The notes below the pieces were generated by a model. The model was not told the origin of the DNA and did not search any database. It was given only the letters and a program-made list of their open reading frames with translations. From assembly GCF_028640845.1 (NCBI RefSeq), contig NC_080541.1, positions 3,716,435 through 3,780,434 on the forward strand: a DNA stretch of 64,000 bases, given 5' to 3'. The DNA comes from Ahaetulla prasina (taxonomy: Eukaryota; Chordata; Lepidosauria; Squamata; Colubridae). Below are positions 21,687-31,971 of this stretch, piece by piece (positions within the stretch are counted from its first letter, which is position 1; each line of letters begins with the position of its first letter). A program made the translations under genes and the position numbers.

Positions 21687-21825
21687 CATCCTTCTGAGGT
21701 GGTCCAGATATTAGGAGAGATTGGAGGACGTCATGAGGTCAATGCTAGCAGGATACATGGGTCTTTGTGTGCGTGTGCCATAAAGCAATGCCTGAATTCT
21801 CTGAATTTTTCTGGTTGCTTGGCAG

Positions 21826-22028
21826 TCTACCCTTTTGTGGGCGAACTCACCGTCACACGGGCCTGTTCTCTGACCTGCAACCTTTCTGAGATCGATGAAA
21901 TTGGTTCCACGCGTCTGATGACCTGTTGCCGCACCGAACTCTGCAACCATGATGGGGCCTCCTGGCTAGAGATCAGCTACACCCTGTTGGGAGGAATTCT
22001 GGCTTCTTTTTTCCTCGTCCTCAGTTAA
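21826..22028 (+). CDS. LYPD2-like: LYPD2-like Ly6/uPAR protein, terminal exon (second LU half and GPI signal)
   Basis: Acceptor TTGCTTGGCAG|TC at 21825/21826 joins in phase 1 to the exon at 8959-9078. The exon encodes 66 residues: YPFVGELTVTRAC, LTC, the Ly6 hallmark CCRTELCN, then DGAS and a hydrophobic C-terminus ending FFLVLS before TAA (22026-22028). With exon 2 this gives the ten canonical LU cysteines. The TVT.AC, DEIG and CC.TELCN.DGA run resembles LYPD2 closely. The hydrophobic tail of about 16 residues fits a GPI-attachment signal, so a membrane-anchored, non-toxin Ly6 protein is expected. A polyA signal follows 109 bp downstream. The intron is 12.7 kb and packed with retroelements. 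Confidence 0.88.
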
Positions 22029-22136
22029 GACTGTATTGCTCCAGGATTTGGCAGAGAGTCCACTGTACTTTCTTAGAACGATGGGTTCAGTGATGGGCTG
22101 TTCTCTATTCCTATTCCTGGATCCCTCTTTGTCTCA

Positions 22137-22142
22137 AATAAA
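22137..22142 (+). promoter_or_regulatory. AATAAA polyadenylation signal of the LYPD2-like gene
   Basis: AATAAA 109 bp after the stop codon and before any repeat begins, giving a short 3' UTR of roughly 130 nt. Confidence 0.7.
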
Positions 22143-22199
22143 GAAAATGGGAACAGAGACTTTGGTCTGGAATTTACTGCAGAAAATGGATGGGAGAGA

Positions 22200-22610
22200 A
22201 TATTTGTAGCTCAGGGCTGAACTGTGGGGCCCTCGGAGTTCTCTGAACTTGCTTGTTTTCTTGCAACAGGAGAATGCAATGTACAACATCATCATTGCTA
22301 GAAGGGAGGGGGGTTTGTGGAGAGGAGGAGGAGGAGGGGGAGGAGGAGGAGAAGGGAGGGAGGAGGAGAACTGTGAGGTCCTTGGTGTTCTCTGAGCTTG
22401 GTTGTTTTCTTGGAAATGTTTCATGACCCAACTAGGTAGCATTATCAGTGCTAGAAGGAAGTGGGGTTTGCAGGGAGGAGGAGGAGGAGGAGGAGGAGGA
22501 GGAGGAGTCCTTGGTGCTCTCGGTCCCTGCTTGTTTACTTCTTGCAAACATTTCTTTACCCAACTAGGTAACATCATCAGTGCTAGAAGGGAGTGAGGTT
22601 TGTTTTCATT
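22200..22610. repeat. three-unit composite repeat with (GGA)n
   Basis: Three units of a ~110-bp block (GAGCTTG.TTGTTTTCTTG, then CCCAACTAGGTA.CATCATCA.TGCTAGAAGG), each followed by a GGAGGA tract of different length. The same block with (GGA)n forms a four-unit array at 59125-59715 and a foldback at 25610. Its CTGCAAGAAAAC segment recalls the 3' block of the Penelope copies; relationship unproven. Confidence 0.65.
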
Positions 22611-22619
22611 TGCTGCAAA

Positions 22620-23029
22620 AATGTTGGAAAATGAATGTGTTCGTTCGTCAGGTTAGTTTTAATCTTACATGCACTTCCAGACAATCCTGAGATCCAGATC
22701 AGTGCAAGTTTACACGTCACACATTTCAGCTAGCAAATATATACCCCGACGTTCATTAATTAAACTTTAGCAAATGACAAGACAGTTTTAGGCGGCAAAA
22801 ATGGGATGACACACAAGTGAAAAACAAGCCTTCATTTATTTGAAGTGGGCAGAAAAGCATGTAGTATTCTTTCTAGCTTTGAAAGAATGCTAGATAGAAA
22901 ACATCACTGTTCTATTTTGAATTTATCTCCATTCATTTTTTTTTAAAAAAAGATGAATTTTAACGTGATCTTGTGCCGAGCTGTTGGTTTTGGTTAATTG
23001 TACAAGGCACATTTCATATCTGCCTTGTA
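22620..23029. other. unassigned ~400 bp
   Basis: A+T-rich. No exon or recognised repeat. Confidence 0.3.
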
Positions 23030-23430
23030 AATCAATCCAAAAAGAAACCAGCGTGGCACAAAGATCTCTCTGAGAAATTGAAAGACAAAAAGGACAAGTA
23101 CAAAAAATAAAAAGAGGGACACATAACTAAGGCAGAATATCAGCAGACAGCCAGACTATGCAAAGATGAAGTCAGGAAATCAAAGGCTCGGAATGAACAA
23201 AGGCTTGCAAACAAAAGTCAAAAACTTTCTTCCAACATATAAATAAATAAAAAAAAGTTTCTTCCAAACATATAAATAACAAGAAAAAAAAATCAAGGAA
23301 ACAGTCGGTCCGCTAAAGAGAGAACAGGCAGCAGAGAGAAAGCAGAGCGGCTTAACTCATTCTTTGCATCAGTCTTCAAGCAAAAAGAAACAATAATCCA
23401 ACCTACCGAAAACATAACTGTAAAAGACAG
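23030..23430 (+). mobile_element. CR1 LINE endonuclease-RT linker remnant
   Basis: Degenerate reading with KAEYQQTARLCKDEVRKSK and LNSFFASVF, the region upstream of the RT domain in CR1. A 33-bp segment (TTTCTTCCAA-CATATAAATA) is duplicated locally. Confidence 0.6.
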
Positions 23431-23437
23431 ACTAGAA

Positions 23438-23510
23438 CAGGGGTCTCCAACCTTGGTCCCTTTAAGACTTGTGGACTTCAACTCCCAGAGTTCCTCAGCC
23501 AGCTTTGTTA
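23438..23510. repeat. foldback family half-copy
   Basis: AACAGGGGTCTCCAACCTTGG through CCTCAGCCAGCTTT: one arm only of the element complete at 12285-12418. Confidence 0.7.
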
Positions 23511-23699
23511 GGGTGGGCGACAAATGAATATACCACTTACGAAAAAGATGTGTAACGTTCACAACATCCTTTCTTGACTACTGTTTACTATTTACCAGAG
23601 GTACTACTGATCATCTAGGTTTTTCTCTCAGGATCCCAGAAAGGTAATATTTCTACCTGCAAAGAAAAGGAATTGAAAATAACGAAATAAAAACCAGGA

Positions 23700-24275
23700 A
23701 CTTTACTAACAGATAAACTATGGTGGATGAGTCAGAGACAATAAGACTGCACCCCGAGGTAAACCTTGCCATGGATCATTATAAATTGGGAGTATATCAG
23801 AATACATATCTGGGGGTACAGATAACTAACAATCTGAAGTGGCCTCTCCACACTTCATCCTTAGTGAAGCATGCAAACAGAAATCTGCATTTCCTTGCTT
23901 CGGATAAAGAGAGCATGTCTTTCTGCTTCCATCCTAGCCACTTTTTACAGAGGCACAATTGAGAGCTTTTTAACAAACTGCATCCCTGTTTGGTTTGGGA
24001 GCAGCAGCGCCTCAGATAGAAAGTCCCTACAGAGAGTGGTGAGGATAGTGGAGAAGATTATAGGAAGCTTGCTTCCTGTCATTCAGGACACTGCTTATAA
24101 GCGCTATGTGCTTAGAGCCTGAAACATTGTTAGAGACCTCACATACCCACTTTACTGTCTGTTTCTGTTGCTCCCCTCCAGGGGGAGGTTTCAAAATATT
24201 TCTAGCAGGACTACCAGATTCTGGAACAGCTTTGTTTCCTTGACCATCCATCTGATAAACTCGCAAGATTCATTT
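23700..24275 (+). mobile_element. CR1/Rex-type LINE C-terminus
   Basis: Frames 23720-23962 and 23871-24122 give YLGVQITNNLKW, NCIPVWFGSSSASDRKSLQRVVR and EKIIGSLLP, a non-LTR retrotransposon C-terminus with frameshifts. It joins an L2 element at about 24280. Confidence 0.7.
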
Positions 24276-24279
24276 TTCT

Positions 24280-25390
24280 CACCATGCCTCTCCTGTTCAA
24301 CATCTATATGAAGCTGCTGGGTGAGATCATCCGTGGTTTTGGGGTGCAATATCACCAGTACGCTGACGATACTCAGCTGTACATTTCCACCCCTGACCAC
24401 CCCAACAAGGCCGTTGAAGTGATGTCCCGGTGTCTGATGGGGAGGAACAGGCTTTGACTCAATCCCTCCAAGACTGAGTGGCTGTGGATGCCGGCATCCC
24501 GGTACAGCCAGCTAGTTCCATCGCTGACTGTTGGAGCCAAGTCATTGGCCCCTATGGAGAGGGTTCACAACTTGGGCGTTCTCCTGGATGCTCGGCTGTC
24601 ATTAGAAGAACGTACGATGGCCGTCGCCAGAGGAGCTTTTTATCAGGTGCGCCTGATTCGCCAGTTGCGCCCCTTCATAAACCGGGATTCCCTATGCACA
24701 GTCACTCATACCCTCGTCACTTCCCGCCTGGACTATTGTAACGCTCTCTACATGGGGTTCCCCTTGAAGAGCATCCGGAGGCTCCAACTGGTCCAGAATG
24801 TGGCTGCGTGGGTAATAGAGGGAGCTACTCGTGGCTCCCATATAACACCTCTCCTGCGCAGGCTGCACTGGTTGCCGGTGGACTTCCGGGTGCAATTCAA
24901 GGTGTTGGTTACCACCTTTAAAGCGCTCCATGGCATTGGACCGGGATATTTACGGGACCGCCTGCTGCCACCGACAGCCTCCCACCGACCTGTGTGCTCA
25001 CACAGGGAGGGTCTCCTCAGGATGCCGTCAGCCAAACAATGTCGGCTGGCGACCCCCAGGGGGAGAGCCTTCTCTGTGGGAGCACCTACCCTCTGGAATG
25101 AGCTTCCTCTGGGGTTACGATTACTCCCCGACCTCCAAACCTTCCGCTGTGAACTCAAGACCTTTCTGTTTCACCGTGCAGGGCTGGCCTGATACACTAC
25201 GGTTTTAATTGGGGTTTTTATCATTTTTATTATAGTTTTTAAATGGGGTTAGCCAAATTGAATAAGATTTTTAAAATGTTTTTTAATTCTATTTATAATT
25301 TGTTTTATGTTGGCTGTAAATCGCCCTGAGTCCTTCGGGAGAAGGGCAGTATAAAAATCGAATTAGTAAATAAATAAATAAATAAATGTA
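24280..25390 (+). mobile_element. L2 LINE 3' portion
   Basis: Contains the [11 protein letters not shown] box (near 24360), then a 234-residue frame (24488-25192) with TSRLDYCNALYMG, RRLQLVQNVAAWVI, LLRRLHWLPV and TPRGRAFSVGAPTLWNELP. Its 3' end AAATCGCCCTGAGTCC is followed by (AAAT)n. Truncated and disrupted between the YADD box and the C-terminus. Confidence 0.85.
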
Positions 25391-25454
25391 CATTGTATAC
25401 ATCTAAACTAGACTGGGTTGTTTCTCTGTGTCATATATGTGGGTATATGCATAA

Positions 25455-25505
25455 TTTTGTATGTATGTATGTATGTATGTATGTATGTACGTATGTATGT
25501 ATTTT
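25455..25505. repeat. (GTAT)n microsatellite
   Basis: About ten GTAT units with one C substitution. Confidence 0.8.
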
Positions 25506-25599
25506 GTCATATTTATGTAATGTATATACGGAATTTCATTTTAATGTATGCCAATTAGGGTACATTCAAAGTGACAATACAGTTATTCTATGCTAAACT

Positions 25600-25800
25600 G
25601 TGATGGGTCCTTGGTGGTTTCTGAGCTTGCTTGTTTTCTTGCAGGCATTTCATTACACAAATCCGGTAACATCAAGTGCAAACTCCTTACCAGGACTGAT
25701 GATGTTACCTAGTTGGGTCATGAAATGCCTGCAAGAAAACAAGCAAGCTCAAGAGACCACCGAGGACCTCTCATGTCAGCCCCGAGCTACAAATATTCTT
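25600..25800. repeat. ~80-bp-arm foldback of the CCCAACTAGGTAAC repeat
   Basis: The right arm (GATGTTACCTAGTTGGGTCATGAAATG...) is the reverse complement of the left arm, with substitutions. Same block as in the arrays at 22200 and 59125. Confidence 0.65.
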
Positions 25801-25829
25801 CCTTATTAGCACTCTAAACTATGTGTCAG

Positions 25830-26130
25830 GGTTCCAAGGAATACCCCCAACGAAATAAACCTCTGAGGCTTAAGGTTCCTCAAAGTTCCAATTTATTAGA
25901 GATGTCATGTTGGCGCAGCTGGGAAAACCCGAAACTGAAAGCTTCCAGGTTTTCCACACCCAGTTGACAGTTCACAGCCCTGCCCCACGCCCACAAGTTC
26001 ATCACATTGTCCAATCAACTCTTCACACTCAACTGGATATAATCTTCAGGCAGTCTACATCAGACGCAGCCAAAAGTCCTTGAATATGGAATGTTGTTAT
26101 GACTAACTTTCTACCGCTCTAACAACAACC
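25830..26130. mobile_element. possible LTR
   Basis: Begins TGTCAGGGTTCC and ends TAACAACA, length about 300 bp. There is no clear target duplication, so the assignment rests on ends and composition only. Confidence 0.35.
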
Positions 26131-26519
26131 CCCTCCCAACTTCCCCAGCTAAAATATGTGGCAGTTAAGAAGCAAAAAGAAAATTGCCTTCCAAAACTGA
26201 CAAGTCATTTTTGGCAGGTCATTTTTGAGAGATGACCAGAACCACCGGTTTAGCCATCTCTGAAAAGCTGTTTTCGATGAATGAAACTTTTGAAGTGTTC
26301 TCAACATAAGGCTGATCGGCTTTAAAAGCTTCTCTGAAGGATTTATAGCTCACTGATTTGTAACACCTGACCTAGAGGCACTATCCTTCGTTCTTGGTGG
26401 AATTAAAGAGGCACACTCCGGATTTTAACCAGCTCATCAGATGCTTTAGGCTATTGTTTCTCAACTTTGGTGCCTTGAAGAGGTGTGGACTTCAACACCT
26501 TCCCAGAATTCTAGGAATA
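26131..26519. other. unassigned ~390 bp
   Basis: Includes a short foldback-family-like stretch (TCTCAACTTTGGTGCCTTGA) near 26460. Otherwise nothing recognised. Confidence 0.3.
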
Positions 26520-26888
26520 ATAGAATAACAGAGTTGGAATAGACTTGGAAGTCCAATCCTTTGCTCTACCATTTTAGACAAATGGTTGTCTAAACTCTCT
26601 TCTTAAACACTTCCAGTATTGGACCATTCACAACTTCTGGAGGCAAGTTGTTCCACTGACTGATTGTTCCAAATGTCAGGAAATTTCTCCTTAGTTCTAA
26701 ATTGCTTCTCTTCTTGACTAGTTTTCATCTTCTTTACTTGTCTTCTGGTGCTTTGGAGAATAGCTTGACCCCCCTCTCCTTTGGGGCAGCCCTTTAGATA
26801 TTGGAAGACTGCTATCATATCTCCCCTGGTCCTTCTCTTCACTTAGACTACCTATGCCTAGTTCCTGTAATCGTTTTTCATATGTTTT

Positions 26889-27145
26889 AGCCAGGGGCCT
26901 CTGTGGCTCAGACTGGTAAAACACAGCTGCCTGCAATTACTGCAGGTTCTAGTCCCACCAGGCCCAAGGTTGACTCAACCTTCCATCCTTTATAAGGTAG
27001 GTAAAATGAGGACCCAGATTGTTGGGGGCAATAAAAATTGACTTTGTATATAATATACAAATGGATGAAGACTATTGCTTGACATAGTGTAAGCCGCCCT
27101 GAGTCTTCGGAGAATGGCGGGATATAAATGCAAATAAAAAAAATG
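26889..27145 (+). mobile_element. L2-tailed tRNA-derived SINE
   Basis: A box (TGGCTCAGACTGG) and B box (GGTTCTAGTCC) are clear. The tail TAAGCCGCCCTGAGTCTTCG precedes an A-rich end. Inserted in the CR1 copy, with a MITE at its 3' end. Confidence 0.85.
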
Positions 27146-27505
27146 GGTGAAATGTAAAATTTGTTACCACCGGTTCTGTGGGTGTGGCTTGGTGGGGTGG
27201 GGGGTAATCTGACTGGGTGGGCATGGCCAACTTTTTTTTTACTTTTAAAAGCATTTTTAGGAAAAATCCCTTTAAAGGATTCTGACAATCCCAGCTGAGC
27301 TGCACGATTATCAAAGGTTTTTTTTTTTTTTTTTACTTTTAAAAGTATTTTTTCAGGCTTTTTTAAAAAAACCAAACCTCTGATGATCGTGCGACTCAGC
27401 TGGGGTGAGCGGGGGATGGATTTTTGCTACCTGTTCTCCGAACCACCCGCCGCCATCGCTACCGGATTGGGCGATCCGATCTGAACCGGGAGCATTTCAC
27501 CCCCG
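27145..27505. mobile_element. MITE related to the hAT-like family
   Basis: Terminal motifs GGGTGAAATG (left) and CATTTCACCC (right) are inverted repeats. The interior has ACCACCGGTTCTGTGGGTGT and GTTCTCCGAACCA, shared with the element at 39635, plus two poly-T stretches. Confidence 0.6.
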
Positions 27506-27936
27506 GTTTTAGCCTCCAGCCCCCTAATCATCTTTATTGTTCTTCTTTGCATTCTTTCCAGAATCTCAACATCTTTTTTATAACTTGGTGACCAAAACTG
27601 GATGCAGTATTCAGAACAGAATAGAGCAGAACAGAATAACAGAGTTGGAAGGGATCTTGAAGGTCATGTAGTCCAACCCCCCCAAGCAAGAGACCCTACA
27701 CCATTTCTGACAAATGTCAGTCCAATTTCTTCCTGAAAGCCTTCAGTGATGAAGCTCTCACAACTTCTGAAGGCAACTTCTGTTCCATTGGTTGATTGCT
27801 CTCACTGTCAGAAAATTTCTCCTTCTTTATAGATTGAATCACTCCTTGTTCAGTTTCTATCCATTGTTCCTTGTCTGGATTTCTGGTGCCTTGGGAAACA
27901 GCTTGACCCCCTTCCTCCTCTCTGTGGCAGCCCCTC

Positions 27937-28475
27937 AAATAGAATAGAATAGAATAGAATAGAATAGAATAGAATAGAATAGAATTTTTATTGGCCAAGT
28001 GTGATTGGACACACAAGGAATTTGTCTTGGTGCATATGCTCTCAGTGTACGTAAAAGAAAAGATACGTTCATCAAGGTACAACATTTACAACACAATTGA
28101 TGGTCAATATATCAATATAAATCATAAGGATTGCCAGCAACAAGTTATAGTCATACAGTCATAAATGGAAAGAGATTGGTGATGGGAACTATGAAACGAT
28201 TAATAGTAGTGCAGATTCAGTAAATAGTCTGACAGTGTTGAGGGAATTATTTGTTTAGCAGAGTGATGGCCTTCGGGAAAAAACTGTTCTTGTGTCTAGT
28301 TGTTCAGGTGTGCAGTGCTCTATAGCGTCGTTTTGAGGGTAGGAGTTGAAACAGTTTATGTGCAGGATGCGAGGGATCTGCAAATATTTTCACGGCCCTC
28401 TTCTTGATTCGTGCAGTATACAGGTCCTCCATGGAAGGCAGGTTGGTAGACTTATTGTTATTGTTATTATTGTTA
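27937..28475 (-). mobile_element. L3 LINE 3' end with (GAATA)n, inserted in CR1
   Basis: Minus-strand L3 3' UTR and C-terminus (frame end AVKIFADPSHPAHKLFQLLP) with (GAATA)n at 27937-27983 and (ATT)n at its 5' truncation. AAAT flanks both sides. Confidence 0.8.
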
Positions 28476-28585
28476 TTATTATTGAAATATTGGAAGACTT
28501 CTATCATGTCTTCCCTGGTCCTTCTCTTCAATAGGCCCAGTTCCTAAAACCATTCATCGCATGTTTTAGCCTCCAGTCCCCTAAT

Positions 28586-28785
28586 CAGTGGAGGGGTTGC
28601 CCCCGGTTTAGACTGGTTCTATAGAACCAGTTGTAAAACCAGCAGGAGGCTTCGCCCACTGACCCAAACATCATCAAAACTCTTCTGCGCATGTGCAGAA
28701 GAGCATGCACATGTGTGAGCGTTGCGAGCACGTGCACGCGGGCATGATGCAAACCGGTAGTAAAGGTAAGTAGAACCCACCCCTG
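28586..28785. mobile_element. hAT MITE, 200 bp, with perfect 8-bp target duplication
   Basis: Starts CAGTGGAGGGG, ends CCCACCCCTG, and is flanked by CCCCTAAT at 28578-28585 and 28786-28793. Eight-base duplications and CAG-starting inverted ends are diagnostic of the hAT superfamily. Confidence 0.9.
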
Positions 28786-28878
28786 CCCCTAATCATCTTA
28801 GTTGCTCGTCTCTGCACTTTTTCTAGTGTCTCAACATATTTTTTATAGTGTAGTGACCAAAACTGGATGCAGTATTTC

Positions 28879-29399
28879 TGTTCTGTCCTCCTTCGCCTCT
28901 GTCCGAGTGATGGCTTAATTAGCCGGCACTATCAGCTCTGGCAGCGAAATAGCGAGCGTCTGCCAAGTGTCTCTGTTATCTCCGTCGACGCTGATGAGTC
29001 AAACAATACTTCAGCTCTTAGTTAAGCAGTTCATTTGTCTGCTACGAAGAGGCACAGCAGCTCTTGCTGCCTTTATATCCTGTGGGGTGTGGCTCCATGA
29101 CTCAGCACTTCCTAGGCCTGCCCCACCTCTGCGTCTGTTGTTCCCGCCTCTCCTGCCTATGAAACCTAGGGTCCATCCAGGCCTGATTGCCATCAGCTGG
29201 GTCTGGAGGCATGGCCTGGGGGGGGGGAAAGAGTCAGGGGACGGAGGCCTCGTTATCTCTTCCACCTGGCCTGCCTCTGGCTCCTGGAGCTGAGCCAGGG
29301 AAGCCGGTGCTCTGGAGGTAAGGCCTGATGGCCCTTCCCCCTCACTTTCCAAGTCTCTTTCTGGCAGGGGGCCCGATTTGGGGGGGCGCAGACACAACA
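28879..29399 (-). mobile_element. solo LTR, 521 bp, with perfect 5-bp target duplication
   Basis: TGTTCTGTCC...GACACAACA flanked by ATTTC at 28874-28878 and 29400-29404. Minus-strand GGATATAAAGG TATA box near 29078. Same family as the LTRs at 9539, 15478 and 21135. Confidence 0.9.
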
Positions 29400-30044
29400 A
29401 TTTCATTTATTTAATTTAATTTAATTTAATTTGTCAAGCATGTATTAGATAACAGATATAAGTATAAACATGATCATGCATACAGGAAATGAATACAAAT
29501 AAATGGGGACAGTAGGACAGAGATGGTAGACACGTTGGTGCACTTATGCACGCCCCTTACAGACCTCTTAGGAATGGGATGAAGTCAACAGTAAACAGTC
29601 TAAGGTTAAAGTTTTGAGGGTTTGGGGAAGAAACCAGAGTCAGGTAGTGCATTCCAGGCATTGACCACTCTGTTGCTGAAGTCGTATTTTCTGCAACTGA
29701 GTTTGGAGCGGTTTACCTTGAGTTTGTATCTATTGTGTGCTCATGTATTGTTGTGGTTGAAGCTGAAGTAGTCATTGGCTGGTAGGACTTTGTAGCAGAT
29801 AATTTTGTGTACTAAGCTTAGGGCAGACTGAAGTCTGCCTAGTTGTAAATTGTCTAATCCCAAAATTTTAAGCCTGGTGGCATAAGGTATTCTGTTGTGA
29901 GCAGGGGAGTGGAGGACTCTTCTTGTGAAATATCTCTGGACTCACTCTATTGTGTTAATGTCCGATACGCAGTGCGGGTTCCAGACAGGTGAGCTGTATT
30001 TGAGAACTGGTCTAGCAAAGGTTTTGTATTCCCTAGTTTGCAAT
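29400..30044 (-). mobile_element. CR1-B LINE 3' portion
   Basis: Tail (TTTAATTTAATTTAATTTG) at left, then the 3' UTR with TTATGCACGCCCCTTA and the C-terminal remnant. Inserted inside the CR1 copy. Confidence 0.75.
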
Positions 30045-30230
30045 ACAAACTAGGCATTCTAGGTGTTGTCTTACGAAGGCTTTATAGAGTGGTATTAGCA
30101 CCTCACTTGATTTTGATTACAACCCTCTGTTAATGCAATTTAGGATTGTGTTGGCTTTTTTTGGCTGCCGCCGCACACCGTTGGCTCATTTTTAACTAGT
30201 TGTCCATTAAGACTCCAAGATCCCTTGAGG

Positions 30231-30730
30231 CTACCAATGAGTTCAAGTCTCTTCGTTTGACTGCTTGAGGACTCATTGGTAGCCTCACACTACAATGAAC
30301 AAGGACAGACATTCAATTTTGCAGCTACCAAGATTGTTGGATGAGCAGGCACAAAAACAGACAGGGAAGTGATTGAACGGGCCCATTGTCAATCAAAAGG
30401 AGTGCTGATATACCACCAGCCTATCAATTACTTAGAAGGCAAGGACTGGGCAACACAAACAAATGCCAGCCAATAACTTAAGAGCTGGCCATCAGCACAC
30501 CCCAATCAACATTTAAAAAGTCATACGGAACCGGCACTATACATACCACACCCAGAAGAGCACACGCTCTGCTAGAGAGAAGTTCCCTTCTTAAGATGAG
30601 TCCACCATGAGTCTGAAAGCTCGGAAGACAAAACCTCTCATGCGGATGATGGACCCAGGTTGGATCCTGCACCATTAAACCCCCGTCTCCCAACCAGGCC
30701 TAAAACTCAACTGGAAGTTTAAGCTGAACC
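30231..30730. repeat. dispersed repeat, possibly Penelope-like
   Basis: A degenerate plus-strand reading (AQKQTGK, NTNKCQP) ends in a 3' block with AGTCTGAAAGCTCGGAAGAC also seen at 10.86-10.95 kb. Class uncertain. An inverted pair TTGAGGACTCATTGGTAGCC / GGCTACCAATGAG lies at 30217-30285. Confidence 0.4.
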
Positions 30731-31107
30731 CTTGAAAAATTCTCTGCAGGAAATATTGCAACAGCTCCGATTGCAGAACTGTGTTGCACAAGCTCCGATT
30801 CAAATTCTAACCACAAATTTGCCCAACTTTCACGCCTATGAAATTGGAGTTGGGAAACACGGTAAAGATGAAGACACTGTCCCAGGCTTTTATTCTAGGA
30901 ATAATGTTGACAACAAATGACCCAACAACAAATCTAATTAAATCTTCTTTTGGTATCAGATCTAAAGTTTTATCAGGCCTACAGCCTTCCATTCGTTAGG
31001 GCTGATCCCGCTGTTGTTCAGTCCACAGAATATGGCAGCATCTGGTAGAAACCATGATGATGATGTCCGTCTTGATGTCCTTTCTCAAATGATGTAAATG
31101 ATATAAT
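30731..31107. other. unassigned ~375 bp
   Basis: No exon recognised on either strand. An 18-bp run like GAAACACGGTAAAGATGA recalls a MITE/CR1 junction, but the evidence is thin. Confidence 0.3.
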
Positions 31108-31671
31108 TGGTTTTGTGGTCCGTCAGCAGCCTGCGGAGCTGGCAACGGAGTCAGACAGCGATGAGGCTGAGGTGAGGCCAGGGCCATTGGGGAGTGAGGT
31201 GCGGACTCCAGAGCCTCCAGAGACTGATAGTAGTGAGGCAGAGAAACAGAAGGAGCCTGTTCCTAGTGCACGCATGAGAAGAGCTGCCAGAAGGCAAGAG
31301 CAGCTCAAGCAAAAAGGACAACTCGGGAGTAGGGCCAAGAGATGATTGGCCCCTCCCAGAAAGCTTAAAACAGACCAGCAACGGTGTTTGGGCTTTGCCG
31401 GAAAACAACGTTGGTAGCTTCGTCTTCTGCTTTGTCTATGTCTTGCATTTATTTTTGTGACTTCTGAACATGTGCCAAGAAAGGCCTTTGGCAGTTTGCC
31501 TAATTGGACCAAGGTTTTCGATAGGACTGAGGAATTTGTGTTGGGAGGAATTTGTTTTAATTTGAGTTGAACTACACTGGGAATGAAGTCATTCTCAGCT
31601 GTTCGAATTAAGTTTTTTTTTTTTTTTCACGGACTGAGTTTCCTACTACCTACTTGGGCCTGGGTCACAAC
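31108..31671 (+). mobile_element. probable solo LTR of a related family, sense orientation
   Basis: Starts near TGTGGTCCGTCAGC and ends GGGTCACAACA, with the acidic-coding GAGTCAGACAGCGATGAGGC stretch found in related LTRs here and a TTAAAA box near 31366. The target duplication is not clear. It lies just downstream of THEM6-A and may supply its 3' end. Confidence 0.55.
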
Positions 31672-31863
31672 AGTTGATGTCAGCCTTTGTATAATAAAAT
31701 CGTCATCCGTGTAGGACCACTTGACTCTCCTACACCCCTAACCCCCGGGATACTCATGACAACACAAGATATGATTATAAAGAACATTTCTTTGGCTTTA
31801 TACAGAAAAACAGGTGGCCCAGATGTTTCCAAAGACAGCCCATCAGCAGATCTGAAGAACCTT

Positions 31864-31971
31864 CTACTCGCTTTTGCTATTCTTCTCAACCTCATTCTTT
31901 AGTCTTTCTCTGTTGATTTGGTTGCTTTTCAGCCAGCAGTGGACATCTTCAGGGATTTCAGGAGATTCCAC
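31864..31971 (-). CDS. THEM6-like: THEM6-like protein A, exon 2 (C-terminus)
   Basis: Minus-strand acceptor TTTAATTGCAG|GTG; the exon encodes 35 residues starting VESPEIPEDVHCWL and ends with TAG at 31866-31864. It joins in phase 0 to the donor CAG|GTAAGG of exon 1 at 36365, giving a 209-aa protein; human THEM6 is 208 aa. The first residues match the THEM6-B exon 2 (VESPALSEEIQHWL), confirming the family. The rest (NQINRERLKNEVEKNSKSE) has diverged and lost the YNEASSQ segment that B keeps. The exon is too short to be found from open-frame length alone; the assignment rests on the splice site, phase and similarity to the B copy. Confidence 0.85.
   Translation of the reverse strand: MESPEIPEDVHCWLKSNQINRERLKNEVEKNSKSE

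Larger units (their letters stand above)
26520..27605 (-). mobile_element. CR1 LINE 3' portion split by a SINE and a MITE
   Basis: CR1 at 26520-26889 resumes at 27505 (GTTTTAGCCTCCAGCCCCCT). GTTTTAGCC appears on both sides and is the likely target duplication of the SINE insertion. Confidence 0.75.
27610..30230 (-). mobile_element. one CR1 copy broken by four later insertions
   Basis: CR1 segments at 27610-27936, 28476-28585, 28786-28878 and 30045-30230 are collinear in CR1. They are separated by an L3 element, a hAT MITE, and a CR1-B element carrying a solo LTR at its edge. The nesting gives a relative order of insertion. Confidence 0.8.

Noticed and set aside
21324..21825. 167-codon N-terminal extension of the Ly6 exon 3 frame
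   Set aside because: Most of it is LTR sequence, and a clean acceptor lies at 21825; kept only as a possible chimeric isoform to test.
31687..31902. 71-codon plus frame with a hydrophobic C-terminus
   Set aside because: It is antisense to THEM6-A exon 2, has no cysteines, and is unlike a Ly6 exon.
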